A stretch of 64,000 nt of DNA from Marinicella rhabdoformis (GTDB lineage: Bacteria > Pseudomonadota > Gammaproteobacteria > Xanthomonadales > Marinicellaceae): positions 469,914-533,913 of the forward strand of contig NZ_VTFS01000001.1 of NCBI RefSeq assembly GCF_009671245.1, read 5' to 3'. The notes beneath the pieces were generated by a model. That model was not told the DNA's origin. It did no database searches and saw only the letters and a list, made by a program, of their open reading frames with translations. This document shows, piece after piece, positions 10,098 to 18,361 of this stretch. The number at the start of each line of letters is the position of its first letter. Position 1 is the stretch's first letter. A program made the position numbers and the translations under genes.

Positions 10098-10528
10098 TTC
10101 ATACCAGGAAATGAACTGACTTTCTTAACTTTGATGTCAGGGAATGATGTAACCACCTGCACTTTGAAATCTGGAAATGAAGAAACCTCTTGCCATTCAC
10201 CACAATCATCTGGAAAAGAACTCACAAACTGAACATCTATGTCACTGAAAGAACTGACGTATTCGATTTTTAAATCCGGAAATGAATCAACAAACTGAAC
10301 CTTTCCTTTTAATTCAATACCATTGTAGTTACATGATTTTTCAGACTTACTTGAAGACGCCACAGCGGCTTGACTTGAACGCTGATCAGACTGCCTTGAA
10401 TAATTAACTGGCGAACTGGATCCTTGTGACACACCCGTAACTCCAGGCGCACCACTGCCGTCAAAAACAGCTAACAAAATCACCAACAGAAAGACGCCTG
10501 CCATAATCATTAATTCTTTGTTCATCAA
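10094..10528 (-). CDS. Secreted/anchored protein of 11-residue SFPD repeats
   Basis: This 144-residue protein has an N-terminal hydrophobic helix (IMAGVFLLVILLAVF, about 8-22), a low-complexity Ser/Gln linker (about 30-65), and then a repeat domain. From about residue 77 to the end six copies of a motif like V-x-SFPD-x-K-V-x recur with a period of about 11: VDSFPDLKI, VSSFSDIDV, VSSFPDDCG, VSSFPDFKV, VTSFPDIKV, VSSFPGMN. Alternating hydrophobic residues suggest a beta-solenoid or stacked hairpins. Cys67 and a Cys in the third repeat could form a disulfide. I have seen similar SFPD repeats in unnamed bacterial proteins but know no function. It may be an inner-membrane-anchored periplasmic or cleaved secreted protein. 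Confidence 0.75.
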   Translation of the reverse strand: MMNKELMIMAGVFLLVILLAVFDGSGAPGVTGVSQGSSSPVNYSRQSDQRSSQAAVASSSKSEKSCNYNGIELKGKVQFVDSFPDLKIEYVSSFSDIDVQFVSSFPDDCGEWQEVSSFPDFKVQVVTSFPDIKVKKVSSFPGMN

Positions 10529-10612
10529 TACACTCCTTTTTTAGACATATATTAGTGGCAAAAGGCAACTGTTGTCGACCAATGACCCATTTTTCAATAA
10601 TTAACTTTATGA

Positions 10613-11698
10613 TTAAAACTGATATTGCATCAAAGCCCAGTCTATATGCTCAATCACCATTTCATTACTGACAATGCCTTTTTTCGCTTGCAAAGCATCA
10701 ATCACTTCTTTCCCACCTTCAGCATTACCCAAAGCCACTGCTATGTTCCGTAACCAAGCCAAATAGCCTATTCTTCTTATTGGGGAACCTTCCGTCTTTT
10801 GTAAAAACTCCGCTTCAGTCCAGGCAAATAACACCAACAAATCAGGTGCATCCAAATCATGTCTGGGTGCGAAATCTTCAACCCGTGTGTTTTCAGTAAA
10901 TTTATTCCAAGGGCAAACCATCTGACAATCATCACAGCCGTAAATACGGTTACCCATCGCTTTTCTGAATTCCAGCGGGATTTCACCGTGATTCTCAATC
11001 GTCAAATACGAAATACATCGACGGCCATCAACTTGAAAAGGCGCCACTATGGCATCTGTGGGACAGGCATCTAAACATTTTCTACAGGAACCACAGTGAA
11101 ATGTCGCTTTTTCATCCGGCGGCAATGGCAAGTCTGTATATATCTCACCCAGAAAAAAATAGGACCCTGCCTTGCTGTTCAACAAATTGCTGTGTTTGCC
11201 TATCCAACCCAAACCAGCCTTTTCTGCAATCGCTTTTTCCATCACAGGCGCAGAATCAGTAAAAACTCGGTAACCAAACGCACCAATCGCCTGTTCAATC
11301 TTTTGAGCCAATTGCTTGAGTTTTTTGCGAATGACTTTGTGGTAATCACGCCCCAAGGCATAACGTGAAACGGCGCCTTTATCACTTTGCTCAAGGATTT
11401 CTCGATACGGCGTCAATCCCGTATTCATATAGTCTAAACGCAATGAAATGATACTCATCGTTCCAGGAATCATTTCTTCAGGCGTGTATCTTTTGCTTCC
11501 GTGCTTGTGCATATAATCCATATCACCGTGGTATTGCTTGGCCACCCATTGGTTCAAATAATCACCGGCTTCTGACAAATCCAAGTCACTGATACCCATG
11601 TCTTGAAAACCCAGTTCAATTGCCCAAGCTTTGATGTCAGCTTTCAGTTGCGACACCCCTGCTTTTGAATGAATTTCTGTTTGCGTTTTTTGAGTCAT
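10613..11698 (-). CDS. queG: Epoxyqueuosine reductase
   Basis: This cobalamin-dependent iron-sulfur enzyme performs the last step of queuosine synthesis, reducing epoxyqueuosine in tRNA to queuosine. It has about 361 residues from the ATG at 11698, which follows a GGA ribosome site; an upstream ATG at 11728 would add ten Cys-containing residues and is less likely. Two 4Fe-4S motifs are present: CGSCRKCLDACPTDA (about 202-216) and CDDCQMVCPWNKF (about 255-267). The N-terminal part carries YALGRDYH and DSAPVMEKAIAEKAGLGWIG, the family signature. It is divergent from nnr-tsaE-amidase, the arrangement common in gammaproteobacteria. Confidence 0.95.
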   Translation of the reverse strand: MTQKTQTEIHSKAGVSQLKADIKAWAIELGFQDMGISDLDLSEAGDYLNQWVAKQYHGDMDYMHKHGSKRYTPEEMIPGTMSIISLRLDYMNTGLTPYREILEQSDKGAVSRYALGRDYHKVIRKKLKQLAQKIEQAIGAFGYRVFTDSAPVMEKAIAEKAGLGWIGKHSNLLNSKAGSYFFLGEIYTDLPLPPDEKATFHCGSCRKCLDACPTDAIVAPFQVDGRRCISYLTIENHGEIPLEFRKAMGNRIYGCDDCQMVCPWNKFTENTRVEDFAPRHDLDAPDLLVLFAWTEAEFLQKTEGSPIRRIGYLAWLRNIAVALGNAEGGKEVIDALQAKKGIVSNEMVIEHIDWALMQYQF

Positions 11699-11769
11699 TT
11701 CCAAATTAATACAACACGTTGCGCCCATTATAAGGCATCCTTATTTACATAGGTTCATTATGGTATTGC

Positions 11770-11805
11770 TTGGCTCAATTGAGATGATTCGCTACAATTA
11801 AACCA
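11770..11805 (+). promoter_or_regulatory. Sigma70-type promoter giving a probably leaderless nnr mRNA
   Basis: TTGGCT (11770-11775), a 17-bp spacer and TACAAT (11793-11798) form a good housekeeping promoter. Only six bases separate the -10 box from the nnr ATG at 11805, so the predicted +1 falls on or next to the A of the start codon. No Shine-Dalgarno sequence is present. A leaderless transcript is therefore likely. Confidence 0.6.
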
Positions 11806-13241
11806 TGAACAGTCTACTGTACAACAACAGCCAAGCCAAAGCCATAGATCAACTGGCTGCAGACCATCTGGGCACCGACTCCTATGAATTGATGCAACAT
11901 GCCGCTCAAGCGATTTTCCAACACGTCAAAAAATTCAACAATATTTTGGTCATTGCTGGGCCAGGTAACAATGGTGGCGACGGTTGGGTGGTGGCTGAAT
12001 TGGCGCGCCACAACGGTCAAAATGTCACCCTTTGGCCATTAAAACCCGCCAAAGAACTCAAGGGAGATGCCAGTCTGGCGGCCGAAGCTTATATTGGCCC
12101 AGTGATTAACAGCGCGCCGGGCGATACTTTTGATTGTGTCATAGATGCTGTTTTTGGATCAGGCTTGAATCAAAATGTTACTGGCGCTTACGCTGCTGCG
12201 ATCAACTGGATGAACAAGCAATCTGCTCCTGTATTTGCTATAGACATTCCCAGTGGTCTCAATGGTGATACTGGCCAAGTAATGGGCTGCGCTGTAAAAG
12301 CCAAAACCACCATTGCTATACTGACCAACCCACCTGGTTTATATACATTGAATGGCAAAGACCATTGCGGCATGATCATCACCGAACGCCTCAATGTCGA
12401 TAGCAATTGCTATCAACACCTACCTATAGCCGCCCATTTATTACATGAATCACAACTGACACAACTGATTGCCCAAAGGCAACATAACAGCCACAAAGGT
12501 CGATTCGGACATGTTTGGACTGCTGGTGGGCAAGCGGGCATGATGGGCGCTGTTCAGCTGGCAGCCTACGCGGTGTTAAAAAGTGGCGCCGGCGCTGTCA
12601 CTGCCGTCACAGATAAACAACACAGTGTCACGATACCCTTACAACATCCAGAAATCATGACGCATGCCTTTGATGCATTACGCGAACTGCATCCCGAGTT
12701 ACCTCAAAAACCGGCAGATGTATTGGCCATTGGCATGGGCATGGGACAATCCACATGGTCAAAACAGCTGTTCAACCAGCTAATCAACATGCAATTACCC
12801 AAGGTGATAGATGCCGATGGACTGGCACTGTTGCAAAAAGGTCAATTAAATGCCAACGACGTCATCACACCACACCCCTTGGAAGCTGCCAGATTGCTTC
12901 ATTGTCATGTGCAAGAAGTACAAGCAAACCGAATCAAAGCAGCACAACAATTGAACCAAACATATCAAGCCACCGTAATCCTCAAAGGCAGTGGCAGTAT
13001 CATATGTAGTGGTTCCAATACTTACATTTGCCCTTATGGTTCTGATGCATTGGCCACAGCTGGCAGCGGCGATGTGTTAGCCGGCATGGTTGCAGGCTTA
13101 ATCGCACAAGGTCACCCCACAGCACAAGCAGCACAGCTTGCTGTTTTATGGCATGCATTGACTGGTGAGAAAAGCAGACAAAGAATTTGTTTCACTGCAT
13201 CTGGTATTTTAGAAGAACTCCATTTACACTTGCCGGCATGA
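11805..13241 (+). CDS. nnr: Bifunctional NAD(P)H-hydrate epimerase / ADP-dependent hydrate dehydratase
   Basis: This 478-residue two-domain enzyme repairs damaged NADH and NADPH hydrates. The N-terminal YjeF_N domain (about 1-210) epimerises R- to S-hydrate and carries GPGNNGGDGWVVA (52-64) and DIPSGLNGDTG. The C-terminal ribokinase-like domain (about 225-478) dehydrates S-hydrate with ADP and carries GRFGHVWTAGG, IGMGMGQS, DADGLALL, HPLEAARLL and ATAGSGDVLAGMVAGL (from about 417). It is the first gene of an operon with tsaE (ATGA overlap) and the amidase. The two genes after it match the usual gammaproteobacterial order. Confidence 0.95.
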   Translation: MNSLLYNNSQAKAIDQLAADHLGTDSYELMQHAAQAIFQHVKKFNNILVIAGPGNNGGDGWVVAELARHNGQNVTLWPLKPAKELKGDASLAAEAYIGPVINSAPGDTFDCVIDAVFGSGLNQNVTGAYAAAINWMNKQSAPVFAIDIPSGLNGDTGQVMGCAVKAKTTIAILTNPPGLYTLNGKDHCGMIITERLNVDSNCYQHLPIAAHLLHESQLTQLIAQRQHNSHKGRFGHVWTAGGQAGMMGAVQLAAYAVLKSGAGAVTAVTDKQHSVTIPLQHPEIMTHAFDALRELHPELPQKPADVLAIGMGMGQSTWSKQLFNQLINMQLPKVIDADGLALLQKGQLNANDVITPHPLEAARLLHCHVQEVQANRIKAAQQLNQTYQATVILKGSGSIICSGSNTYICPYGSDALATAGSGDVLAGMVAGLIAQGHPTAQAAQLAVLWHALTGEKSRQRICFTASGILEELHLHLPA

Positions 13242-13654
13242 AAAAGCATGACACCTCCACCCTGCCACAACTTGAACAAGTGGCACAAAAACTGTACCCA
13301 CAGCTGAAAGCAGGCGATGTGATTTTTTTACGTGGTGATTTGGGTATGGGAAAAACAACTTTCACACAGTTTTTACTCAAAGTTGCAGGTGTCAAAGAAC
13401 ACATCAAAAGCCCAACTTATACATTATTTGAGCAATACCAAGTAGGCGCAGTAACCTATGTACACATGGACCTATACCGTTTAAGCGATCCTGAAGAATT
13501 GTATTTCTTAGGCATAGAAGACCTAATTAATCCACAACACATCTTAATCATTGAATGGCCCGAAAAAGGTACCGGCGTGCTACCAAAAGCCAATAAAGAG
13601 ATCAGTTTCGGCGGAAACACCTCCAACAGAACTTTAACAATCACATCAAATTAA
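13238..13654 (+). CDS. tsaE: tRNA t6A37 threonylcarbamoyltransferase complex ATPase TsaE
   Basis: TsaE is the ATPase that supports the TsaB-TsaD complex in making t6A37 in ANN-decoding tRNAs. From the ATG at 13238 it has 138 residues. The P-loop GDLGMGKTTF lies at 33-42, SPTYTLFEQY and HMDLYRL follow, and the C-terminal IEWPEKG is the usual active-site Trp/Glu motif. I chose 13238 because it overlaps the nnr stop (ATGA) and removes 17 residues that lie inside nnr and match no family start. The amidase gene follows after an 84-bp gap. Confidence 0.93.
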   Translation: MKKHDTSTLPQLEQVAQKLYPQLKAGDVIFLRGDLGMGKTTFTQFLLKVAGVKEHIKSPTYTLFEQYQVGAVTYVHMDLYRLSDPEELYFLGIEDLINPQHILIIEWPEKGTGVLPKANKEISFGGNTSNRTLTITSN

Positions 13655-13738
13655 CACCCTATCTTGCTGATTTAGGTCATTAAAACTTGAATTAAAAGAA
13701 AAATTTACATAAACTTATCTGACGATTTGAGAAAAAAC

Positions 13739-15013
13739 ATGAGAAAAACCTTAACTGCCATCATTCTGTTTATGTGTTCAACCTGGCTAAATGCTGCCGA
13801 GGTTGAAGGCATGCGTGTGTGGTCAGGACCTGAGCATACTCGTGTGGTTTTTGATTTAAGTGGCAAAACTGAGTACAAACTTTTTGAATTAGACAACCCG
13901 CCTCGCGTGGTGATTGATATGCCCAAAAGCAAACTCAATACCCGTTTAAAGGTTAAAAAGAACAAAGCCGTCAAGAATGTCCGTTACAGCAATAAAGACA
14001 ACCAATTACGCATCGTTCTGGATTTGAATGAAAAATCGGATAACAAAAGTTTTTTACTCAAACCTACAGATAAATACGGCCACCGTTTGGTAGTGGATGT
14101 CAGTCAACAAAAAGCCAAGGTTGAGAAAACTGTCGCCAAGGTCACAAAGAAAAATCGCGACGTGATCATTGCCATTGATGCTGGCCATGGTGGTGAAGAC
14201 CCAGGGGCCATAGGCGCTGCTGGTACAAAAGAAAAAGTAGTGACATTGAATATCGCTAATCAACTGGCCAAAACCATCAACCAACAAAAAGGCATGAAAG
14301 CCCTTATCATTCGAGAAGGTGATTATTACATCAAACACCGCAAACGATTTGAAAAAGCCCGCAAGAATAATGCCGACCTGTTTGTATCTATTCACGCTGA
14401 CGCCTTCCACAGCCGCAAAGTGAATGGTGCATCCGTTTATATATTGTCACAGCGCGGTGCCTCTTCTGAAGCGGCTAAATGGTTGGCTGCATCGGAAAAC
14501 AAATCTGATTCCATTGGTGGAGTGGTGATAGAAGATAAAAAAGACGTGCTGTCACAGGTTCTTTACGACCTATCACAAAATGCTGCCATGGAAGAAAGCC
14601 ACAAAGCGGCACAAGCGGTACACGCATCACTGAAGAAAGTAGTTAAACTTCATGGCCATGGTTTTGGTCAAGCCAACTTTTTGGTACTGAAATCGCCGGA
14701 TGTGCCATCCATGCTGGTTGAAACAGGCTATATCAGCAACCCAAATGATGAAAAGAACTTGAAAAGCGCGGCACACGTAAAGAAACTAACGCAACAAATT
14801 GCTGATGGCATCAGGAATTACTTTTATCAAAGTCCGCCACCTAATACATGGATAGCAGCACAAGCCAAAGGTAAAAAGCATGTGGTTCAATCGGGTGACA
14901 CACTGAGTGGTATCGCCTCAAAATTCGGAACCAGCATTGCGGCCATTCAATCCATAAACAATAAGTCAGGAAACACTGTCCGAATAGGCGAAGTGATTTA
15001 CTTGCCCAATTGA
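13739..15013 (+). CDS. N-acetylmuramoyl-L-alanine amidase (AmiB/AmiC type) with LysM
   Basis: This periplasmic zinc amidase cleaves the stem peptide from MurNAc in septal peptidoglycan. From the ATG at 13739 it has 424 residues: a signal peptide (about 1-19, ending LNAA), an AMIN domain (about 20-110, GMRVWSGPEHTRVVFDL), an Amidase_3 domain (about 135-365) and one C-terminal LysM domain (about 378-424, HVVQSGDTLSGIASKFG). Likely zinc ligands are His in DAGHGGEDPGA, Glu in REGDYY and His in SIHADAF. The LETGYISN motif holds the C-terminal Glu. An in-frame TTG four codons upstream is a less likely start. In many gammaproteobacteria mutL follows; here that synteny is broken by an unrelated exported protein. 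Confidence 0.93.
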   Translation: MRKTLTAIILFMCSTWLNAAEVEGMRVWSGPEHTRVVFDLSGKTEYKLFELDNPPRVVIDMPKSKLNTRLKVKKNKAVKNVRYSNKDNQLRIVLDLNEKSDNKSFLLKPTDKYGHRLVVDVSQQKAKVEKTVAKVTKKNRDVIIAIDAGHGGEDPGAIGAAGTKEKVVTLNIANQLAKTINQQKGMKALIIREGDYYIKHRKRFEKARKNNADLFVSIHADAFHSRKVNGASVYILSQRGASSEAAKWLAASENKSDSIGGVVIEDKKDVLSQVLYDLSQNAAMEESHKAAQAVHASLKKVVKLHGHGFGQANFLVLKSPDVPSMLVETGYISNPNDEKNLKSAAHVKKLTQQIADGIRNYFYQSPPPNTWIAAQAKGKKHVVQSGDTLSGIASKFGTSIAAIQSINNKSGNTVRIGEVIYLPN

Positions 15014-15130
15014 ACTTCCCACCTTGCCCAATTTCTTTCCACCTCTGCGTCAATAAGCAATAATAACAGTGGGCCACACATTTTAATTTTTTAAATAAAT
15101 ATTAAACGCTCACGGTTTTCTAAATATTCC

Positions 15131-15159
15131 TTAACAACAGCGCTTTGGCCCATTATGAT
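15131..15159 (+). promoter_or_regulatory. Sigma70-type promoter of the FG-GAP-like gene
   Basis: TTAACA (15131-15136), a 17-bp spacer and TATGAT (15154-15159) fit a housekeeping promoter. A strong ribosome site GGAGAGGA (15175-15182) precedes the ATG at 15186. Confidence 0.6.
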
Positions 15160-15185
15160 AATTACAAGCCTATTGGAGAGGACAC

Positions 15186-16577
15186 ATGAATAAAATCATC
15201 GCCTGTATTATTTTAGCTTCCGCTTATCAGGCAGCCATTGCTGATACTGAATGGGTTAATGACCTGCAACCCACACCACTCACATTCAGCGGATATGGTG
15301 ACGGGATGGCCATCATGGATGAATGGATGGCGGTTGGTGACCCCTTAAATGACGATCAAGACACTGATGCGGGTGCAGTTTACATTTACAACAATTCCTC
15401 GGGGCAATGGCTACTTTACCAAACACTTTATGCTGACGATGCTGGCTTACGTGACGAGCTGGGTTCATCTGTAGACATTGAAAGAAAACATGACACAGGT
15501 GAACTTTGGGTGGTGGCATCTGCCTTGAAAGATGATGATGTGAACTTAGACAATGGAGCTGTATATGCGTGGCACTTAGATGACATGGGTGTTTTTGTTC
15601 AACAGGAAAAATTCACTGGTGTTAATTTAATCAGTCAAAATTTTGGTTCATCAATTGCACTCAATTACGATTATATTTCAGAAATCGATGCCGAGCTTTG
15701 GGTCCTGGTCGTAGGTGATGACTTCAAACGACATCAAGTTATGGGTCAAACCCGAGCCACAGGTGGTGTCACCGTTTTCAAAAAACTCGCAGGCCCAGGC
15801 CATCAGTGGGAAGAAGAGCCAGTACAAACTGGCATGGCCTACTTAGACACTTTAACCTCTGTCGACCAGATTGGGCATTCAGTTTCAATTGATGGCTCTA
15901 CGATTATTGCCGGCGCGCCTGGTGATGATGATCACACCTTACCCAATAACGACGGCACAGACATGGGGGCGATTCATGTGCTTACACGAGACAACTTAAC
16001 GCAAACTTGGTCTTGCTGCGGTATTGCTTACCCAGATTACAGAGAGCGCAGCGCCCAATTTGGCTATGATGTAGAAGTGATAAAACAACCCAACAACAAC
16101 CGCATCATCATGGCGACAGCACCTTATGAGAAAGACCAAAACAACCGACCCAAAGGATCAGCATACGTGTGGTTTAACAGCCTACAGGTTCAACGAATAG
16201 AACCTCAGATTCAGACCGGAACCAGTGGTGAGTTTTTTGGCGGTTCAATTGCGGCCAATGGAGATGAATACTTTGGCAGTACAGAGTTATTGATCGGATC
16301 ACATTTCAGTAACAACCAAAAAGGCAGAATATACCACTACAGCATCAACCCCAATTATGATGGCATCAGCGATGACCTTTACCTTCTGAAAGAACAAATC
16401 GTTGCCCATAACCGTGACCAAAGCCCATGGGACGTGGGCCAATTCGGTTTCCATGTCAGTACCGATGGCAAAAACCACGCCACCAGCAGCGTGGCCAACA
16501 GAGTCGGCAACCACAAAAGTGTTTACACTGCAGAACTGCCTATTTTTAAAAATGGGTTTCAAGCACCGACACCTTAA
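15186..16577 (+). CDS. Exported FG-GAP/beta-propeller-like protein with a C-terminal IFxNGFQ tail
   Basis: This 463-residue protein has a signal peptide (about 1-19, ending AAIA). It contains recurring Phe-Gly-centred blades such as FGSSIALN, IGHSVSIDGSTIIAGAPGDDD, FGYDVEVI, FGGSIAANG and FGFHVSTDG. Their spacing suggests a seven-bladed FG-GAP propeller like those in integrin-alpha-type surface proteins. Asp-rich turns (GDDDH, DDDVNLDNG) may bind calcium. It ends LPIFKNGFQAPTP, similar to the C-terminal tails of two other exported proteins in this window. The specific function is unknown. Promoter and ribosome site are strong, so it is probably well expressed. Confidence 0.78.
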   Translation: MNKIIACIILASAYQAAIADTEWVNDLQPTPLTFSGYGDGMAIMDEWMAVGDPLNDDQDTDAGAVYIYNNSSGQWLLYQTLYADDAGLRDELGSSVDIERKHDTGELWVVASALKDDDVNLDNGAVYAWHLDDMGVFVQQEKFTGVNLISQNFGSSIALNYDYISEIDAELWVLVVGDDFKRHQVMGQTRATGGVTVFKKLAGPGHQWEEEPVQTGMAYLDTLTSVDQIGHSVSIDGSTIIAGAPGDDDHTLPNNDGTDMGAIHVLTRDNLTQTWSCCGIAYPDYRERSAQFGYDVEVIKQPNNNRIIMATAPYEKDQNNRPKGSAYVWFNSLQVQRIEPQIQTGTSGEFFGGSIAANGDEYFGSTELLIGSHFSNNQKGRIYHYSINPNYDGISDDLYLLKEQIVAHNRDQSPWDVGQFGFHVSTDGKNHATSSVANRVGNHKSVYTAELPIFKNGFQAPTP

Positions 16578-16833
16578 ACACCAACCCTAAAAATAAATTG
16601 CAGCCATTGACTCCAAACATAAAGATCAATAAGCTGTGGTCAGTAGCTGTGACAAACAGATTAATAATTTTACAGCACCAACAATGAGTCATCCCTTTGG
16701 TCACTACCAATCAAATGACAAAGCAATTTCTATGTTGAAATACCAGCCACACCAACAGCCTAAATCGGTAATCATTTAAATTTACCTTAATAAAAAGTCG
16801 AAATTGAAATTTTTAAGGCTTTAATTTTTCGGT

Positions 16834-16839
16834 TACAAT
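16834..16839 (+). promoter_or_regulatory. Possible -10 box for the M28 peptidase
   Basis: TACAAT lies 31 bp before the ATG of the peptidase gene. No -35 box at standard spacing is evident. The rest of the ~290-bp gap before this gene shows nothing else I can support. Confidence 0.3.
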
Positions 16840-16870
16840 CTGTGCACTTTAATACCCACAGAGAAATATA

Positions 16871-18286
16871 ATGAAAAAATTACTACTGCCCTTGGTGCTC
16901 ATGACTGCGGCCAGTGGCGCTTCTGATGATTCAAAATCAGCCACAAATGACTTTTACACCACTGATTTTTTAGACCAAGTAGCCACATTACGTGACCATG
17001 CCTTAACCGACCCTTTGGCGTATGACATCACAGAATCTTTAACCACAGAAGTGGGGGCGCGTTTGGCAGGCAGCCCTGGCGATGCCAAGGCTGTGGCTTG
17101 GGGAGAGGCCAAATTTAAATCACTGGGGTTTGATCGCGTGACACTGGAAGCTGCTCCACTCAAGCGCTGGGTTCGTGGTGTTGAAACGGCTGAAATTATA
17201 TCTCCTTTCAAACAAACTTTGACCATTACTGCTTTGGGTAAATCATCGCCCACACCAAACGAAGGCATCACAGGCGAAGTGGTGCATTTCAATACCATTG
17301 ATGAATTAAAAAGTGCCGATCCTGCTCTGGTCAAAGGAAAAATCACCTTCATCAGCAACCGCATGGAACGTCACAAAGACGGCTCAGGCTATGGTAAAGC
17401 CGTGGGTGCGCGCAGCACTACGGCACAAGTCACAGCAGCAAAAGGTGGCATCGGTGCCATCATTCGCTCTATTGGCACAGACAACAACCGGACACCACAC
17501 ACGGGTGCCATGAAGTATGAAGCTGATGTGGCTGCAGTTCCAGCTGGTGCCATTTCTAACCCTGATGCAGATTTATTGGTTAATATGCTTAACCGTGGCA
17601 AACCCGTCACACTGAAATATACATTGGGTTCAAGGTTCGATGGCGATTACGTTTCTCACAATGTCATCGGTGACATCATTGGCTCAGAAAAGCCAGACGA
17701 ATACATCGTGATTGGTTGTCACTTGGACTCATGGGATTTAGGCACTGGCGCGATTGATGATGCTTCAGGTTGTGGCATCACCATGGCAGCAGCTAAATTG
17801 ATTAAAGACCACATTGGCCAACCCAAACGCACCATTCGCGTCGTCTTATGGGCCAATGAAGAAAACGGTTTGTCAGGTGCTAAAGCCTATCACGAAGCGC
17901 ACAAAGAAGAAATGAAGCAACACATCTTCGGCGGCGAGTCTGATTTTGGCGCAGGCACCATTTATGCCTTTGGTACACGCATGGACGAAAAAGCCATGCC
18001 TTTGGTTCATGAAATGATGCAATTATTACAACCTTTAGGGATTGAATACGCTGGCAATGAAGCATCATCAGGTGCTGACTTGATTCCAATGCGTGCTGCG
18101 GGCATGGCCGTATTTGGGCTGAAACAAGACGGCACAAAGTACTTCGACTACCACCATACAGCCAATGACACATTGGATAAAATTGACCCCAAAGAATTGG
18201 CACAAAATGTGGCAGCATGGGTTGTGGTTACAGCACTCTCTGCCAACACTTCTGAAAACTTTGGTTTTGACTTAAGTGACAAATAA
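16871..18286 (+). CDS. M28-family zinc metallopeptidase, exported
   Basis: This 471-residue peptidase resembles carboxypeptidase Q / PA-domain M28 aminopeptidases. A short signal (about 1-17, ending ASG) is followed by a prodomain, a PA-like insertion (about 130-230) and the M28 catalytic domain. Zinc and catalytic residues are visible: His284 and Asp286 in CHLDSWDLG, GAIDDASGC about ten residues later, the Glu pair in ANEENGLSG (about 327-335), and the C-terminal His pair in DYHHTANDT (about 428-429). It probably releases amino acids from extracellular or periplasmic peptides. A TACAAT box at 16834 may be its -10. A strong terminator follows. Confidence 0.92.
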   Translation: MKKLLLPLVLMTAASGASDDSKSATNDFYTTDFLDQVATLRDHALTDPLAYDITESLTTEVGARLAGSPGDAKAVAWGEAKFKSLGFDRVTLEAAPLKRWVRGVETAEIISPFKQTLTITALGKSSPTPNEGITGEVVHFNTIDELKSADPALVKGKITFISNRMERHKDGSGYGKAVGARSTTAQVTAAKGGIGAIIRSIGTDNNRTPHTGAMKYEADVAAVPAGAISNPDADLLVNMLNRGKPVTLKYTLGSRFDGDYVSHNVIGDIIGSEKPDEYIVIGCHLDSWDLGTGAIDDASGCGITMAAAKLIKDHIGQPKRTIRVVLWANEENGLSGAKAYHEAHKEEMKQHIFGGESDFGAGTIYAFGTRMDEKAMPLVHEMMQLLQPLGIEYAGNEASSGADLIPMRAAGMAVFGLKQDGTKYFDYHHTANDTLDKIDPKELAQNVAAWVVVTALSANTSENFGFDLSDK

Positions 18287-18307
18287 TTAGATTAACAAAC
18301 TCCCATT

Positions 18308-18346
18308 AAAAAAGGCCTGTTGACATCAATCAACAGGCCTTTTTTT
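18308..18346. terminator. Bidirectional intrinsic terminator
   Basis: AAAAAAGGCCTGTTGA, loop CATCAA, TCAACAGGCCTTTTTTT forms a long perfect stem flanked by A- and T-runs. It separates the convergent M28 peptidase and DUF11 genes and can act in both directions. Confidence 0.93.
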
Positions 18347-18361
18347 ATGGGGAGTGAATGA

